Below are positions 17,169 to 24,788 of a stretch of 64,000 bases of DNA, piece after piece. Position numbers and translations under genes: made by a program. The notes under the pieces were generated by a model, which worked only from the letters and a program-made list of their open reading frames with translations, did no database searches and was not told the DNA's origin. Location: positions 5,394,001 through 5,458,000 of the forward strand of contig NZ_CP192599.1 in NCBI RefSeq assembly GCF_050632385.1. The letters are read 5' to 3'. The DNA comes from Humitalea sp050632385. GTDB taxonomy: Bacteria > Pseudomonadota > Alphaproteobacteria > Acetobacterales > Acetobacteraceae. The first letter of the stretch is position 1. Every line of letters begins with the position of its first letter.

Positions 17169-19045
17169 CCGTGTCGCGCGAGGGCGATCTGCCTGAAGGC
17201 GAGGAGGCCGGCTTCCCGGTCGTGATCGTCGGCCATGTGGACCACGGCAAATCGACCTTGGTCGGGCGCCTGTTGCACGATACGGGCGCGCTGCCCCCCG
17301 CGCGTATCGCGGCGCTGCGGGAACAATCGGCGAAGCGTGGGCTCGACCTCGAATTCTCCTTCCTGCTCGACAGCCTGCAGGTTGAGCGCGACCAGGGCAT
17401 CACGGTGGATGCGGCGCAGGTCTGGTTCCGCGGCGCGCGCCGGCGCTATGCGGTGCTGGATGCGCCGGGCCACGCCGAATTCCTGCGCAACATGGTGACC
17501 GGCGCGGCGCAGGCCGATGCCGCTGTGCTGGTGGTGGATGCGGAACAGGGGGTTGGCGAGCAGACGCGGCGCCACCTGTACCTGCTGTCGATCCTGGGCA
17601 TCGCCAATGTCGTCGTCGCGGTGAACAAGATGGACCGCGTCGGCTGGGGCGAGGCGCGTTTTTCCGCGCTGGTCGCCGAACTCGGCACCTACCTCGGGGC
17701 GCTCGGGCTGCGTGCGGCGCGCTATGTGCCGCTGTCGGCGCGCCATGGCGACAATGTCGTGACCGGCAGCGACGCGGCCCCCTGGTATGAGGGGCCGAGC
17801 CTGGTCGCGGCGCTGGACGCGCTGCCGCCGCGCGTGCGGCCAACCGCCTTGCCGCTGCGGCTGCCTGTGCAGGACATCTATCGCATCGGCGACAAGCGCG
17901 CCCTGGTCGGGCGGTTGGAGACGGGGCGCATCGCCGTCGGCGACGAGGTTTTGCTGGCACCTGGCGGGCGGCGCGCGAAAGTGCTGAGCCTGGAGGGCTG
18001 GGGCGGGCCGCCACGCATCGCCGCCAGCGCCGGTGAAAGCGTCGCGGTGGTGCTGGATCGCGATGTCTTCGCCGAACGCGGCCATGTGCTGGGCGCCACC
18101 GATACGCCGCCCACCGAGGCGCATGCCGTGACCGTGCGCCTGTTTTGGCTCGACCCCCAGCCGCTGCTGGAAGGCGAGCGGCTGATCCTGCGCCACGGCA
18201 CCGCGGAAACCCGCGCGGCGGTGGAGGCGATCGAGGCGGTCATCGACGTCGATGCGCTGACCTCGGCCCCGGCCAAGCAGTTGGAACGCAACGGGGTGGC
18301 GCGGGCGCGGTTGCGGGCGCGGCGACCCTTGGCGCTCGACACCTATGGCAGCAGCCCGAACACCGGGCGCGGCGTGCTGGTGCGCAACCACCGCATCGTC
18401 GGCGGCTTCGTGGTCGAGGCGCTGGAACAGGCGGGCAGCAACCTGACCGCCGTCGCCGCCCCCTTGAGCGCGCAGGAACGCGCACGCGCCAATGGCCATC
18501 GCGGCGGGGTGCTGTGGCTGACGGGTCTGTCCGGTTCGGGCAAGAGCACCCTGGGCACGCGGGCGGTGCGCGAACTGGCCGCGCGCGGCGTGCAGGCAAC
18601 CCTGCTGGACGGCGACAATCTGCGCACCGGGCTGAACCGCGACCTTGGTTTCCGTGCGGAGGACCGGGCGGAGAACGTGCGCCGCACGGCGGAAGCGGCC
18701 GCCTTGATCGCCGACGCGGGGCTGGTCGCCGTGGTGGCGCTGATCTCGCCAATGGAGGCCTATCGCGCGGAGGCACGGCGGATCATCGGCGACCGCTTCC
18801 GCGAGGTGTATCTGTCCACCGACTTGGCGACCTGCGAGGCGCGGGATCCCAAAGGCCTGTATCGCCGCGCGCGTGAAGACAGGCTGGCGGATTTCACCGG
18901 CGTCTCTGCGCCCTATGAGGCGCCGCGCAACGCCGAGCTGGTGCTGGACACGGGGCGGTTGGACGAGGGCACATCCACGCAACGCCTGGTCGGACTGGCT
19001 CTGGAGGCCTTTGCCTTGGATGGCGCCGCGGATCGCGCGGCGTGA
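17165..19045 (+). CDS. cysNC: Bifunctional sulfate adenylyltransferase subunit 1 / APS kinase (CysN-CysC)
   Basis: The 626-residue protein fuses the CysN GTPase (residues 1-about 435) to CysC APS kinase (about 445-620). CysN shows GHVDHGKST (residues 23-31), the switch region ERDQGITVDAAQ, DAPGHAEFLRNMVTGA and NKMD. It drives the ATP sulfurylase reaction of CysD by GTP hydrolysis. CysC has the P-loop GLSGSGKST with Lys460, DGDNLRTGLN, and the LISPMEAYR region with the catalytic Ser. With the upstream CysH-CysD protein, two polypeptides cover activation of sulfate to APS and PAPS and reduction to sulfite. GTGA overlap shows tight coupling. No sulfite reductase gene is in the window. Confidence 0.95.
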   Translation: MTVSREGDLPEGEEAGFPVVIVGHVDHGKSTLVGRLLHDTGALPPARIAALREQSAKRGLDLEFSFLLDSLQVERDQGITVDAAQVWFRGARRRYAVLDAPGHAEFLRNMVTGAAQADAAVLVVDAEQGVGEQTRRHLYLLSILGIANVVVAVNKMDRVGWGEARFSALVAELGTYLGALGLRAARYVPLSARHGDNVVTGSDAAPWYEGPSLVAALDALPPRVRPTALPLRLPVQDIYRIGDKRALVGRLETGRIAVGDEVLLAPGGRRAKVLSLEGWGGPPRIAASAGESVAVVLDRDVFAERGHVLGATDTPPTEAHAVTVRLFWLDPQPLLEGERLILRHGTAETRAAVEAIEAVIDVDALTSAPAKQLERNGVARARLRARRPLALDTYGSSPNTGRGVLVRNHRIVGGFVVEALEQAGSNLTAVAAPLSAQERARANGHRGGVLWLTGLSGSGKSTLGTRAVRELAARGVQATLLDGDNLRTGLNRDLGFRAEDRAENVRRTAEAAALIADAGLVAVVALISPMEAYRAEARRIIGDRFREVYLSTDLATCEARDPKGLYRRAREDRLADFTGVSAPYEAPRNAELVLDTGRLDEGTSTQRLVGLALEAFALDGAADRAA

Positions 19046-19165
19046 ACCGGGGGCGGGGCTGAAATTTTCACATCACGTGACGTATGAACTTGTGAATCAC
19101 TTTGAAGACGCGTAAATACACTCAGGCCGGCGACCACTGACGTCGCTTCCATGGGGACCACCGAC
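19046..19165 (+). promoter_or_regulatory. Promoter region of the organosulfur operon
   Basis: This 120-bp spacer is AT-rich between 19060 and 19120. It contains TTCACA (19067-19072) and TGTGAA (19091-19096) as inverted arms 18 bp apart, with a perfect 8-bp palindrome TCACGTGA (19073-19080) partly between them. The TTTCACA at 19066-19072 also occurs upstream of the cys operon at 15425-15431. These are candidate binding sites for one sulfur-starvation regulator. No exact -35/-10 pair was identified. Confidence 0.45.
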
Positions 19166-19264
19166 ATGCACAGCCCTTCCCGCCCGTCCCCTCATCCCGC
19201 CGCGTCGCGGCCGATGGCGGCGATGATGTGCGGGATGGGCTGTCCGGGCTCCCGCCGCGGCTAA
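19166..19264 (+). CDS. Met/Cys-codon-rich leader peptide (32 aa)
   Basis: ATG 19166 is preceded by GGGGA at 8 bp spacing; an in-frame ATG at 19151 would add 5 residues but lacks a ribosome-binding site. The peptide starts MHSPSRPSPHPAASRP and then has MAAMMCGMGCPG: four Met and two Cys codons within ten codons. It ends with TAA, 73 bp before the next gene. The position, upstream of an organosulfur-scavenging operon, and the clustering of the two sulfur amino acids suggest a leader peptide that senses charged Met- or Cys-tRNA by ribosome stalling. This is inferred from codon content and position. Confidence 0.6.
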   Translation: MHSPSRPSPHPAASRPMAAMMCGMGCPGSRRG

Positions 19265-19309
19265 GCCGCCCGCTTCCCCCCTTCCTGATCCTTCGACTGC
19301 CACTCAGAC

Positions 19310-19324
19310 GCCGCGGCTCGCGGC
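19310..19324 (+). promoter_or_regulatory. GC hairpin between leader ORF and ribosome-binding site
   Basis: GCCGCG (19310-19315) and CGCGGC (19319-19324) form a perfect 6-bp stem with a 3-base loop. It ends a few bases before the GGGAGA ribosome-binding site of the gene at 19338. In a leader-peptide system it could be the element that ribosome stalling opens or closes. Confidence 0.4.
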
Positions 19325-19337
19325 GCGGGAGACTCAT

Positions 19338-19577
19338 ATGCGTCATTCCATTCCCGTCCTCGACGGCGGTGCCCTGATTGCCGTTGCCGCCCAGGGCGAT
19401 GCCGGCTGGTTCCTGATCGCTATCGACGCGCGGCTGGAGGAGTTGGACCGCGCCAATTTCCCCAGCGCGCCCGATGTGGAACGCGCGGCCCGGGCTTACC
19501 TGCGCCGCAACCATCCCATCACCGCCTTTTGCTGGGGTGCGGCCGACCTGGGCCAGGGCGAGCGGGTCGGCGCGTGA
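19338..19577 (+). CDS. Small protein of unknown function (79 aa) in the organosulfur operon
   Basis: It has a good ribosome-binding site (GGGAGA) before ATG 19338. The product begins MRHSIPVLDGGALIAVAAQG, is mixed alpha/beta in appearance, and includes AARAYLRRNHPITAFCWGAA near the end. No signal peptide or membrane helix is evident, so it is probably cytoplasmic. It overlaps the flavoprotein gene by GTGA. Its constant coupling to sulfur genes in this operon is the only functional hint. Confidence 0.65.
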   Translation: MRHSIPVLDGGALIAVAAQGDAGWFLIAIDARLEELDRANFPSAPDVERAARAYLRRNHPITAFCWGAADLGQGERVGA

Positions 19578-20728
19578 GCGCTGCCCTGCGCCCAGCCGAG
19601 ACGGCGGCACCGCTGATCGCGGCGATTGCCGCCGCCGCTGGGCGCCATGATCGCGACGGCAGCTTCCCCTTCGACAGCCTGGCGCTGCTGCGCGATGCCG
19701 GTGTGCTGGCGCTGACGGTGCCGGCGGCGCTGGGTGGCGGCGGCGCGGGGCTGCGGTTGGCGGCGGATGCCGTGCGCGAGGTCGGCGCCGCTTGCCCCGC
19801 GACCGCGCTGGTGCTGGCGATGCAGCTCGGCAAGCAGGCCGGCCTGGCGCGAAACCAGGCCTGGCCGGCGGCGCTGCGCGAGAAGGTCGGGCGGCTTGCC
19901 GTGACCGAAGGCGCGCTGATCAACGCCGCACGGGTGGAACCGGAGCTTGGTTCGCCCACCCGTGGCGGCCTGCCGGCCACCATCGCCCGGCGCACCGCGA
20001 CGGGTTGGCGGATCTCCGGCCACAAGCGCTACGTCACCGGGGTGCCCGCGCTGCATTTCATCGAGGTGCTGGCCCGCACTGACGAGGCGTCGCCGCGCCT
20101 TGGCATGTTTCTCGTCACAGCCGGCACGCCGGGGCTGGAGATACGCGAGACCTGGGATCACCTCGGCCTGCGCGCATCGGGCAGCCATGACCTGGTCCTG
20201 ACGGATGTGGAGGTCCCGGCCGCCAATGCCATCGGCCTGGCGCCGGCGGCGACATGGCGTGGCAGCGATGCGGTGCAGGCCGCGTGGAACGCGCTGCTGG
20301 TCGGGGCCGTCTACACCGGCGTCGCGCAGGCGGCGCGGGATTGGGTGCGGGGGTTTTTGCGCGCCCGGCGGCCCACGGGCCTGGGCGCCACCCTGGCGAC
20401 TGCGCCCACCGTGCAACAGGCGGTGGGTGCCATCGAGGCGCGGTTGATCGGCAACCGGCGCATCACCGCATCGCTGGCGGCGGACACCGATGCCGGAACC
20501 CCGCCATCGGCGACCGAAAGCGGCGCGGTCAAGGCCGTGCTCTCCGCCAACGCCCTGGCCGCGGTCCAGGCCGCGGTCGCGCTGGCGGGCAACCACGGGT
20601 TGGACCGCAAGAACCCGCTGGAACGCCACTGGCGCGATGTGCAGTGCGCCGGGGTGCATGTGCCGACCGAAGACGCGGCCTTTGGCGCAGCCGGCCGCGA
20701 TGCCCTTCTTGCAGGAGATTCGGAATGA
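19574..20728 (+). CDS. Acyl-CoA dehydrogenase-fold flavoprotein, SfnB/DszC-like
   Basis: The GTG at 19574 gives 384 residues with the acyl-CoA dehydrogenase fold. The N-terminal helical domain includes SLALLRDAGVLALTVPAALG. The middle beta domain has TGWRISGHKRYVTGVPAL and FLVTAGTPGLEIRETWDHLG. The C-terminal helices include LAGNHGLDRKNPLERHWRDV. The last phrase is typical of the SfnB and DszC branch, flavoproteins that act in dimethyl-sulfone or aryl-sulfur use and often use reduced flavin with O2. The neighbour genes (Bug receptor, SsuD-like monooxygenase) support sulfur scavenging from organic compounds. The exact substrate cannot be told. Confidence 0.8.
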   Translation: MSAALRPAETAAPLIAAIAAAAGRHDRDGSFPFDSLALLRDAGVLALTVPAALGGGGAGLRLAADAVREVGAACPATALVLAMQLGKQAGLARNQAWPAALREKVGRLAVTEGALINAARVEPELGSPTRGGLPATIARRTATGWRISGHKRYVTGVPALHFIEVLARTDEASPRLGMFLVTAGTPGLEIRETWDHLGLRASGSHDLVLTDVEVPAANAIGLAPAATWRGSDAVQAAWNALLVGAVYTGVAQAARDWVRGFLRARRPTGLGATLATAPTVQQAVGAIEARLIGNRRITASLAADTDAGTPPSATESGAVKAVLSANALAAVQAAVALAGNHGLDRKNPLERHWRDVQCAGVHVPTEDAAFGAAGRDALLAGDSE

Positions 20729-20808
20729 TCGACGTGACCTTGCGGAGCCTCGGGGTTCTGCTCTTTGCCGTGGCGCTCGTCTCGCTGGCCGGGCTGGTGC
20801 GCCCATGA
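20725..20808 (+). CDS. 27-residue membrane peptide coupled on both sides
   Basis: ATG 20725 overlaps the stop of the flavoprotein gene (ATGA), and the TGA at 20806 overlaps the ATG of the Bug receptor gene (ATGA). The peptide is MIDVTLRSLGVLLFAVALVS followed by LAGLVRP, i.e. one hydrophobic helix of about 16-18 residues with an Arg at each end. GCAGGAG (20711-20717) lies 7 bp before the start. It is too short for ordinary gene finders. It may be a real small membrane protein or only a translational bridge between two genes. Confidence 0.55.
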   Translation: MIDVTLRSLGVLLFAVALVSLAGLVRP

Positions 20809-21758
20809 CGCTCGGCCGCCGCACTTTTGTTGCCCTGCTGGCAGCACCCGCGCTGGCGCGCGCGCAGGATGTCTTCCCGGGCAAGACCCTGCGCTACATC
20901 TGCCCGTTCCCGCCGGGGGCCACGAACGACAATGTGTCGCGCGTGATGTCGCGCGCGCTGGCCGCGCGGCTTGGCGTGAATGTGGTGGTGGAAAATCGCG
21001 CCGGCGCGGGTGGTGCCGTGGGGGCGCGGCTGGTGGCGGAAAGCCGGCCCGATGGCCATACGCTGCTGAATGCCTCGGCCGGCAACCTGACCATCGCGCC
21101 GCATCTGGGGAATGTGGGCTATGATCCGCTGCGCGGCTTTGCGCCCATCGCGATGGCGGGCGAGTCGTATAGCCTTCTGGCGGTGAATGCCGCCTTGCCG
21201 GTGAACAGCCTGGCCGAGTTGATCGCCTACGGCCGGCGCAATCCCGGCGTGCTGAACTATGGCTCGGCCGGGATCGGTTCGGCCGGGCATCTGCGCGGTG
21301 CGCTGCTGGCCGATGCGGGTGGGTTCGAGGCGGTGCACGTGCCCTTTCCGGGCAGCGCGCCGGCCGCGAATGCGGTGATCTCGGGCGATGTGCACTTCAT
21401 GATCGACCCGATCATGGCGCCGCATGTGGCGGGTGGCCGCGCCCGCGCGCTTGCGACGTTTGGCCAGGGCCGATGGGGCGCCTTTGCCGATGTGCCGAAT
21501 GCGGTCGAGACCGGCATCGGGGCTGACTGGCCATCCGGCGGGTGGTTCGGGCTGTTTGCCCCGGCGCAGACGCCGCCCGCCGTGGTCGAGCGGCTGAACC
21601 AGGATTGGAACGCCAGCCTGGACGACCCGGAAGTCGCGGCCGCGCTGATCCGCTTCGGGCTGAAGCCGGAAAAGCTGACGCCGGCCGCGCTGGCCGATCG
21701 CGTGGCCCAGGACCACGCCGCCACCGGACGGGCGCTGCGGCGGCTCAACATTTCCTGA
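20805..21758 (+). CDS. Bug/TctC family periplasmic solute receptor
   Basis: The 317-residue protein has a signal peptide (MTLGRRTFVALLAAPALARA, cut about residue 20), then the Bug fold. Typical phrases are YICPFPPGATNDNVSRVMSR, VVVENRAGAGGAVGARLVAE and YDPLRGFAPIAMAG. Bug receptors bind small carboxylated solutes, usually for TctAB-type transporters. No tctA or tctB is present nearby, so it is an orphan, as common in Acetobacteraceae and Burkholderiales. The DTNR-like motif reads NDNV instead of the usual ND/TD pattern. Within this operon it may bind a sulfonated or sulfur-containing organic acid; that is inference. Confidence 0.88.
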   Translation: MTLGRRTFVALLAAPALARAQDVFPGKTLRYICPFPPGATNDNVSRVMSRALAARLGVNVVVENRAGAGGAVGARLVAESRPDGHTLLNASAGNLTIAPHLGNVGYDPLRGFAPIAMAGESYSLLAVNAALPVNSLAELIAYGRRNPGVLNYGSAGIGSAGHLRGALLADAGGFEAVHVPFPGSAPAANAVISGDVHFMIDPIMAPHVAGGRARALATFGQGRWGAFADVPNAVETGIGADWPSGGWFGLFAPAQTPPAVVERLNQDWNASLDDPEVAAALIRFGLKPEKLTPAALADRVAQDHAATGRALRRLNIS

Positions 21759-21772
21759 AGGAAGCCAGGACC

Positions 21773-22873
21773 ATGACCCAACCCCTCGAATTCATCGGCA
21801 TGATTTCGCCCCGGCGCAGTTCGGAAATCCACCCGGCCAGCGGGCCGGTGCTGGATGCCGACTACCTGGTGCGCTTTGCCCAGGCGCATGAGGCTGGCGG
21901 CTTCGATCGCGTGCTGCTGGCCTGGCATTCCACGCATCCGGATACGCTGCTGGTCGCGAGCCATGCGGCGGCGCATACGAAGCGCATCGGCTTCATGGTG
22001 GCCCACCGGCCGGGTTTTGTCGCGCCGACCTTGGCGGCGCGGCAGTTCGCCACCTTCGACCACCTCAGCGGTGGGCGTGCCGCGATCCACATCATCACCG
22101 GCGGCAATCCGGCCGAACAGCGCCAGGATGGCGACTTCCTTGATCACGACCAGCGTTATGCGCGATCCGATGAATATGTCGGCCTGCTGCGCCGGGTCTG
22201 GACGGAGGACAAGCCCTTCGACCACACGGGCGCGCATTACCGGGTCGAGCGCACCTTTTCCGACATCAAGCCGGTCCAAAAGCCGCATATCCCGATCTTC
22301 TTCGGCGGGTCGTCGGATGTGGCCATCGCCGCGGCGGGGCGCCATGCGGATACCTATGCCTTCTGGGGCGAAACGCTGGACCAGGCGCGCGACACCATCT
22401 TCCGCGTGCGCGAGGCCACGGCGAAGGCGGGGCGGGACCCGGCAAAGATCCGCTTCAGCCTGTCGGTGCGGCCGGTGCTGGCCGATACGGAAACGGCGGC
22501 CTGGGCACGGGCAAAGGATATTCTGGAGCGCATTCGTGAACTGCGTGGCGATGCCTTCGGCAAGGGCACGTCCAAGCCCGAAAGCCTTGGCAGCCAGCGC
22601 CTGCTGCAAGCGGCCGCGGGTGGTGCGGTGCGCGACAAGCGGCTGTGGACCGAGGTCGCCGCGGCGGTCGGCGCCGGTGCCAATACCACGGCCCTGGTCG
22701 GCACGCCCGAACAGGTGGGCGATGCGCTGGCGGATTACGCCGCGTTGGGCGTGACCACCTTCTTGATCCGTGGCTTCGACCCGCTGGAGGATGCGGTGGA
22801 GTTCGGCCGCAGCCTGCTGCCGGCGACACGGCGCGCGGTCGCGGCCCGGCTGCGTGTGCCCGAAGCGGCCTGA
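21773..22873 (+). CDS. LLM-class FMNH2-dependent sulfonate monooxygenase (SsuD-like)
   Basis: The 366-residue enzyme has the bacterial-luciferase TIM barrel. SsuD-like features are FDRVLLAWHSTHPDTLLVAS, HTKRIGFMVAHRPGFVAPTL, FATFDHLSGGRAAIHIITGG, QRQDGDFLDHDQRYARSDEY and PIFFGGSSDVAIAAAGRHAD. SsuD cleaves alkanesulfonates to an aldehyde and sulfite using FMNH2 from a partner reductase. The reductase gene (ssuE-like) is not in the window. It starts 14 bp after the Bug gene with AAGGAAG upstream, as the last gene of the operon. The product sulfite would feed the same pathway as the CysH-CysD/CysN-CysC proteins. Confidence 0.87.
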   Translation: MTQPLEFIGMISPRRSSEIHPASGPVLDADYLVRFAQAHEAGGFDRVLLAWHSTHPDTLLVASHAAAHTKRIGFMVAHRPGFVAPTLAARQFATFDHLSGGRAAIHIITGGNPAEQRQDGDFLDHDQRYARSDEYVGLLRRVWTEDKPFDHTGAHYRVERTFSDIKPVQKPHIPIFFGGSSDVAIAAAGRHADTYAFWGETLDQARDTIFRVREATAKAGRDPAKIRFSLSVRPVLADTETAAWARAKDILERIRELRGDAFGKGTSKPESLGSQRLLQAAAGGAVRDKRLWTEVAAAVGAGANTTALVGTPEQVGDALADYAALGVTTFLIRGFDPLEDAVEFGRSLLPATRRAVAARLRVPEAA

Positions 22874-22886
22874 GGCGGGCGCTGCC

Positions 22887-23789
22887 CTACCCCGGCAGTT
22901 TGAACAGCTTCAGCGCATTGTCCCGCAGCACCTTGCGTAGCGGATCCGGCCGGAAATCCAGCGCCATCATGTCGTCCATGGCGCGTTCCGGATCCACCAC
23001 CGTCCAGTCGGTGCCGAACAGGAATTTGTCCTGGCCATAGGTATTGGCGTAGTGCACCGCCTGCGGCGGCCAGTGCTTTGGCGCATAGGCGTCACCGGCC
23101 ATGTAGATGTTCGGATGCTTCCAACAGCAACTGATCATCTCATCCGTCCAGGGGTAGCCCAGGTGGATGCCGATGATGTCCAGTTCGGGGAAATGGATCG
23201 CCACCTTGTCCAGGGTCATCGGCCGCCCGACTGAGGGCAGGCGGCGGTCCTTCTGGTACACGAGGCAGTGCCCGACCTGCATCATGATCGGCACGCCAAG
23301 CTCCGCGCAGCGCGCGTAATAGGGGTAGTAGATCGCCGCGTCGGGTGCCTCCCCGAACCAATGCGGGTAGAGGTGCGCGCCGACGAAACCGTAGTCGTTC
23401 ACGGCCTTGTCCAATTCCTTCAAGCCGGCGATGCCGCGCGTCGGATCGATGCCGGCAAGGCCGGAGAAGCGGAGCGGATATTTGCGGCAGGCGTCGGCGA
23501 CCCATTCATAGGGAATCTCGGTCGATCCCTTCACGCGCAGGTCGCCGCAACGCGCCGCGATCAGCAACGAGCGTTCGATACCGGCGCGATCCATCTTTTC
23601 CAGATAACCTTCGATGGTGATGCCGCGCTGGAGGTTTTCCTTCACGCGCACCTTCTTGCGAAAATCATCGTCGGTCGGGATGCGGCCCTCGGCAAAGGCC
23701 TCGGGCGTGGTCAGGTTCACCACGATGTCGATGGCGCCGTAGCCCGTGCGGGTCTTTGTGACATCGAATGCATAGCCGGAAGCGGACAC
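22887..23789 (-). CDS. Amidohydrolase-related TIM-barrel hydrolase/decarboxylase
   Basis: The 300-residue protein (GTG start, GAGG 9 bp upstream) belongs to the amidohydrolase 2 superfamily. Supporting segments are YLEKMDRAGIERSLLIAARC, FSGLAGIDPTRGIAGLKEL, FVGAHLYPHWFGEAPDA, LDIIGIHLGYPW and DKFLFGTDWTVVDPERAMDD. The family includes ACMSD-type decarboxylases and lactone/amide hydrolases. The N-terminal HxH metal motif is not seen, as in many members of this branch. It lies 24 bp after the ABC ATPase gene, so it is the last gene of the leftward ABC operon and probably acts on the imported compound or its product. Confidence 0.8.
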   Translation of the reverse strand: MSASGYAFDVTKTRTGYGAIDIVVNLTTPEAFAEGRIPTDDDFRKKVRVKENLQRGITIEGYLEKMDRAGIERSLLIAARCGDLRVKGSTEIPYEWVADACRKYPLRFSGLAGIDPTRGIAGLKELDKAVNDYGFVGAHLYPHWFGEAPDAAIYYPYYARCAELGVPIMMQVGHCLVYQKDRRLPSVGRPMTLDKVAIHFPELDIIGIHLGYPWTDEMISCCWKHPNIYMAGDAYAPKHWPPQAVHYANTYGQDKFLFGTDWTVVDPERAMDDMMALDFRPDPLRKVLRDNALKLFKLPG

Positions 23790-23813
23790 GGCGGATTCCT
23801 CGATCTGTGTTGT

Positions 23814-24788
23814 TCAGGCGGGCAAGGTAAAACTGCCGTCAGGCACGCGCAGGCAGCGCGCCCAATGGCCAGGTGCGCGTTCATATTCCATCGGCGGCGC
23901 GTCACGGCAGGCCGGCATCGCCACGGGACAACGCCCCGCGAAGAAACATCCGGGCGGCAGGGAGAGCGGGCTTGGCACCTCACCCGTCAGCATATGGCGC
24001 GCCAGGCGTACATCTGGATCGGGCGGCAGGGCGGCGGAGAGCAGCGCCTGTGTGTAGGGATGTGTCGGTGACGCGAACAGCGCCCGCGTCGGCGCCTGTT
24101 CCACGATGCGGCCGAGGTAGAGCACGATGACCCTGTCGGTCACCAGTTCCAGCGTTTCCAGGTCATGGCTGACGAAGAGCATCGCGGCACCGATCTCCCG
24201 CCGCAATTCCTCCAGCAGTTTCAGGATGCCGGCGCGCACCGACAGGTCGAGCGAGGAGGTCGGTTCGTCCAGCACGATCAGTTTTGGGCGCAGCGCGATG
24301 GCGCGGGCGATGCAGACGCGCTGCAACTGCCCACCCGAGAGTTCATGCGGGTAGCGATCGAGCGAGGCGCCCGGCAGGTGCACGAGATCCGCCGCCTGCT
24401 CCACGGCGCGGCGGCGGGCATCGCCCTGCAATCCCGTGTGCAGCAGGAAAGGTTCCTGCAGGGAGCGGCGAATGGTCATGCGCGGGTTCAGCGCGCTCCA
24501 TGGGTCCTGGAACACGATTTGCAGCCGCGCGCGCATCTCGCGGAGGCGCTTCTCCGGGACATGGGTGATGTCGGCGCCATCGAACAGGACGCTGCCTTCG
24601 CTGGCCTCCAGCAAGCGCGCGGCCATGAGGCCGATGGTGGATTTGCCCGATCCGCTTTCGCCGACCAGGCCGACGATCTCACCAGGGTTGATCGACAGGG
24701 AGACGTCGTTCACGGCATGCACCGTGCGGCCATCCGGCGTGGCGAAGCGTTTGACCAGGTTGCGCAGTTCCAGGACCGGTGCGGTCAT
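23814..24788 (-). CDS. Oligopeptide-type ABC transporter ATPase (OppF/DppF-like)
   Basis: The Met at 24788 was chosen because it overlaps the upstream stop (ATGA); a frame extension to 24815 is not supported. The 324-residue ATPase has Walker A GLVGESGSGKST, Q-loop QIVFQDPWSALNPRMT, signature ELSGGQLQRVCIARAI, Walker B LIVLDEPTSSLD and H-loop FVSHD. The C-terminus carries the oligo_HPY domain with Cys residues (GCFFAGRCPVAMPACRD), which in OppDF-type ATPases can hold an iron-sulfur cluster. It pairs with the OppD-like protein beside it. Confidence 0.92.
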   Translation of the reverse strand: MTAPVLELRNLVKRFATPDGRTVHAVNDVSLSINPGEIVGLVGESGSGKSTIGLMAARLLEASEGSVLFDGADITHVPEKRLREMRARLQIVFQDPWSALNPRMTIRRSLQEPFLLHTGLQGDARRRAVEQAADLVHLPGASLDRYPHELSGGQLQRVCIARAIALRPKLIVLDEPTSSLDLSVRAGILKLLEELRREIGAAMLFVSHDLETLELVTDRVIVLYLGRIVEQAPTRALFASPTHPYTQALLSAALPPDPDVRLARHMLTGEVPSPLSLPPGCFFAGRCPVAMPACRDAPPMEYERAPGHWARCLRVPDGSFTLPA

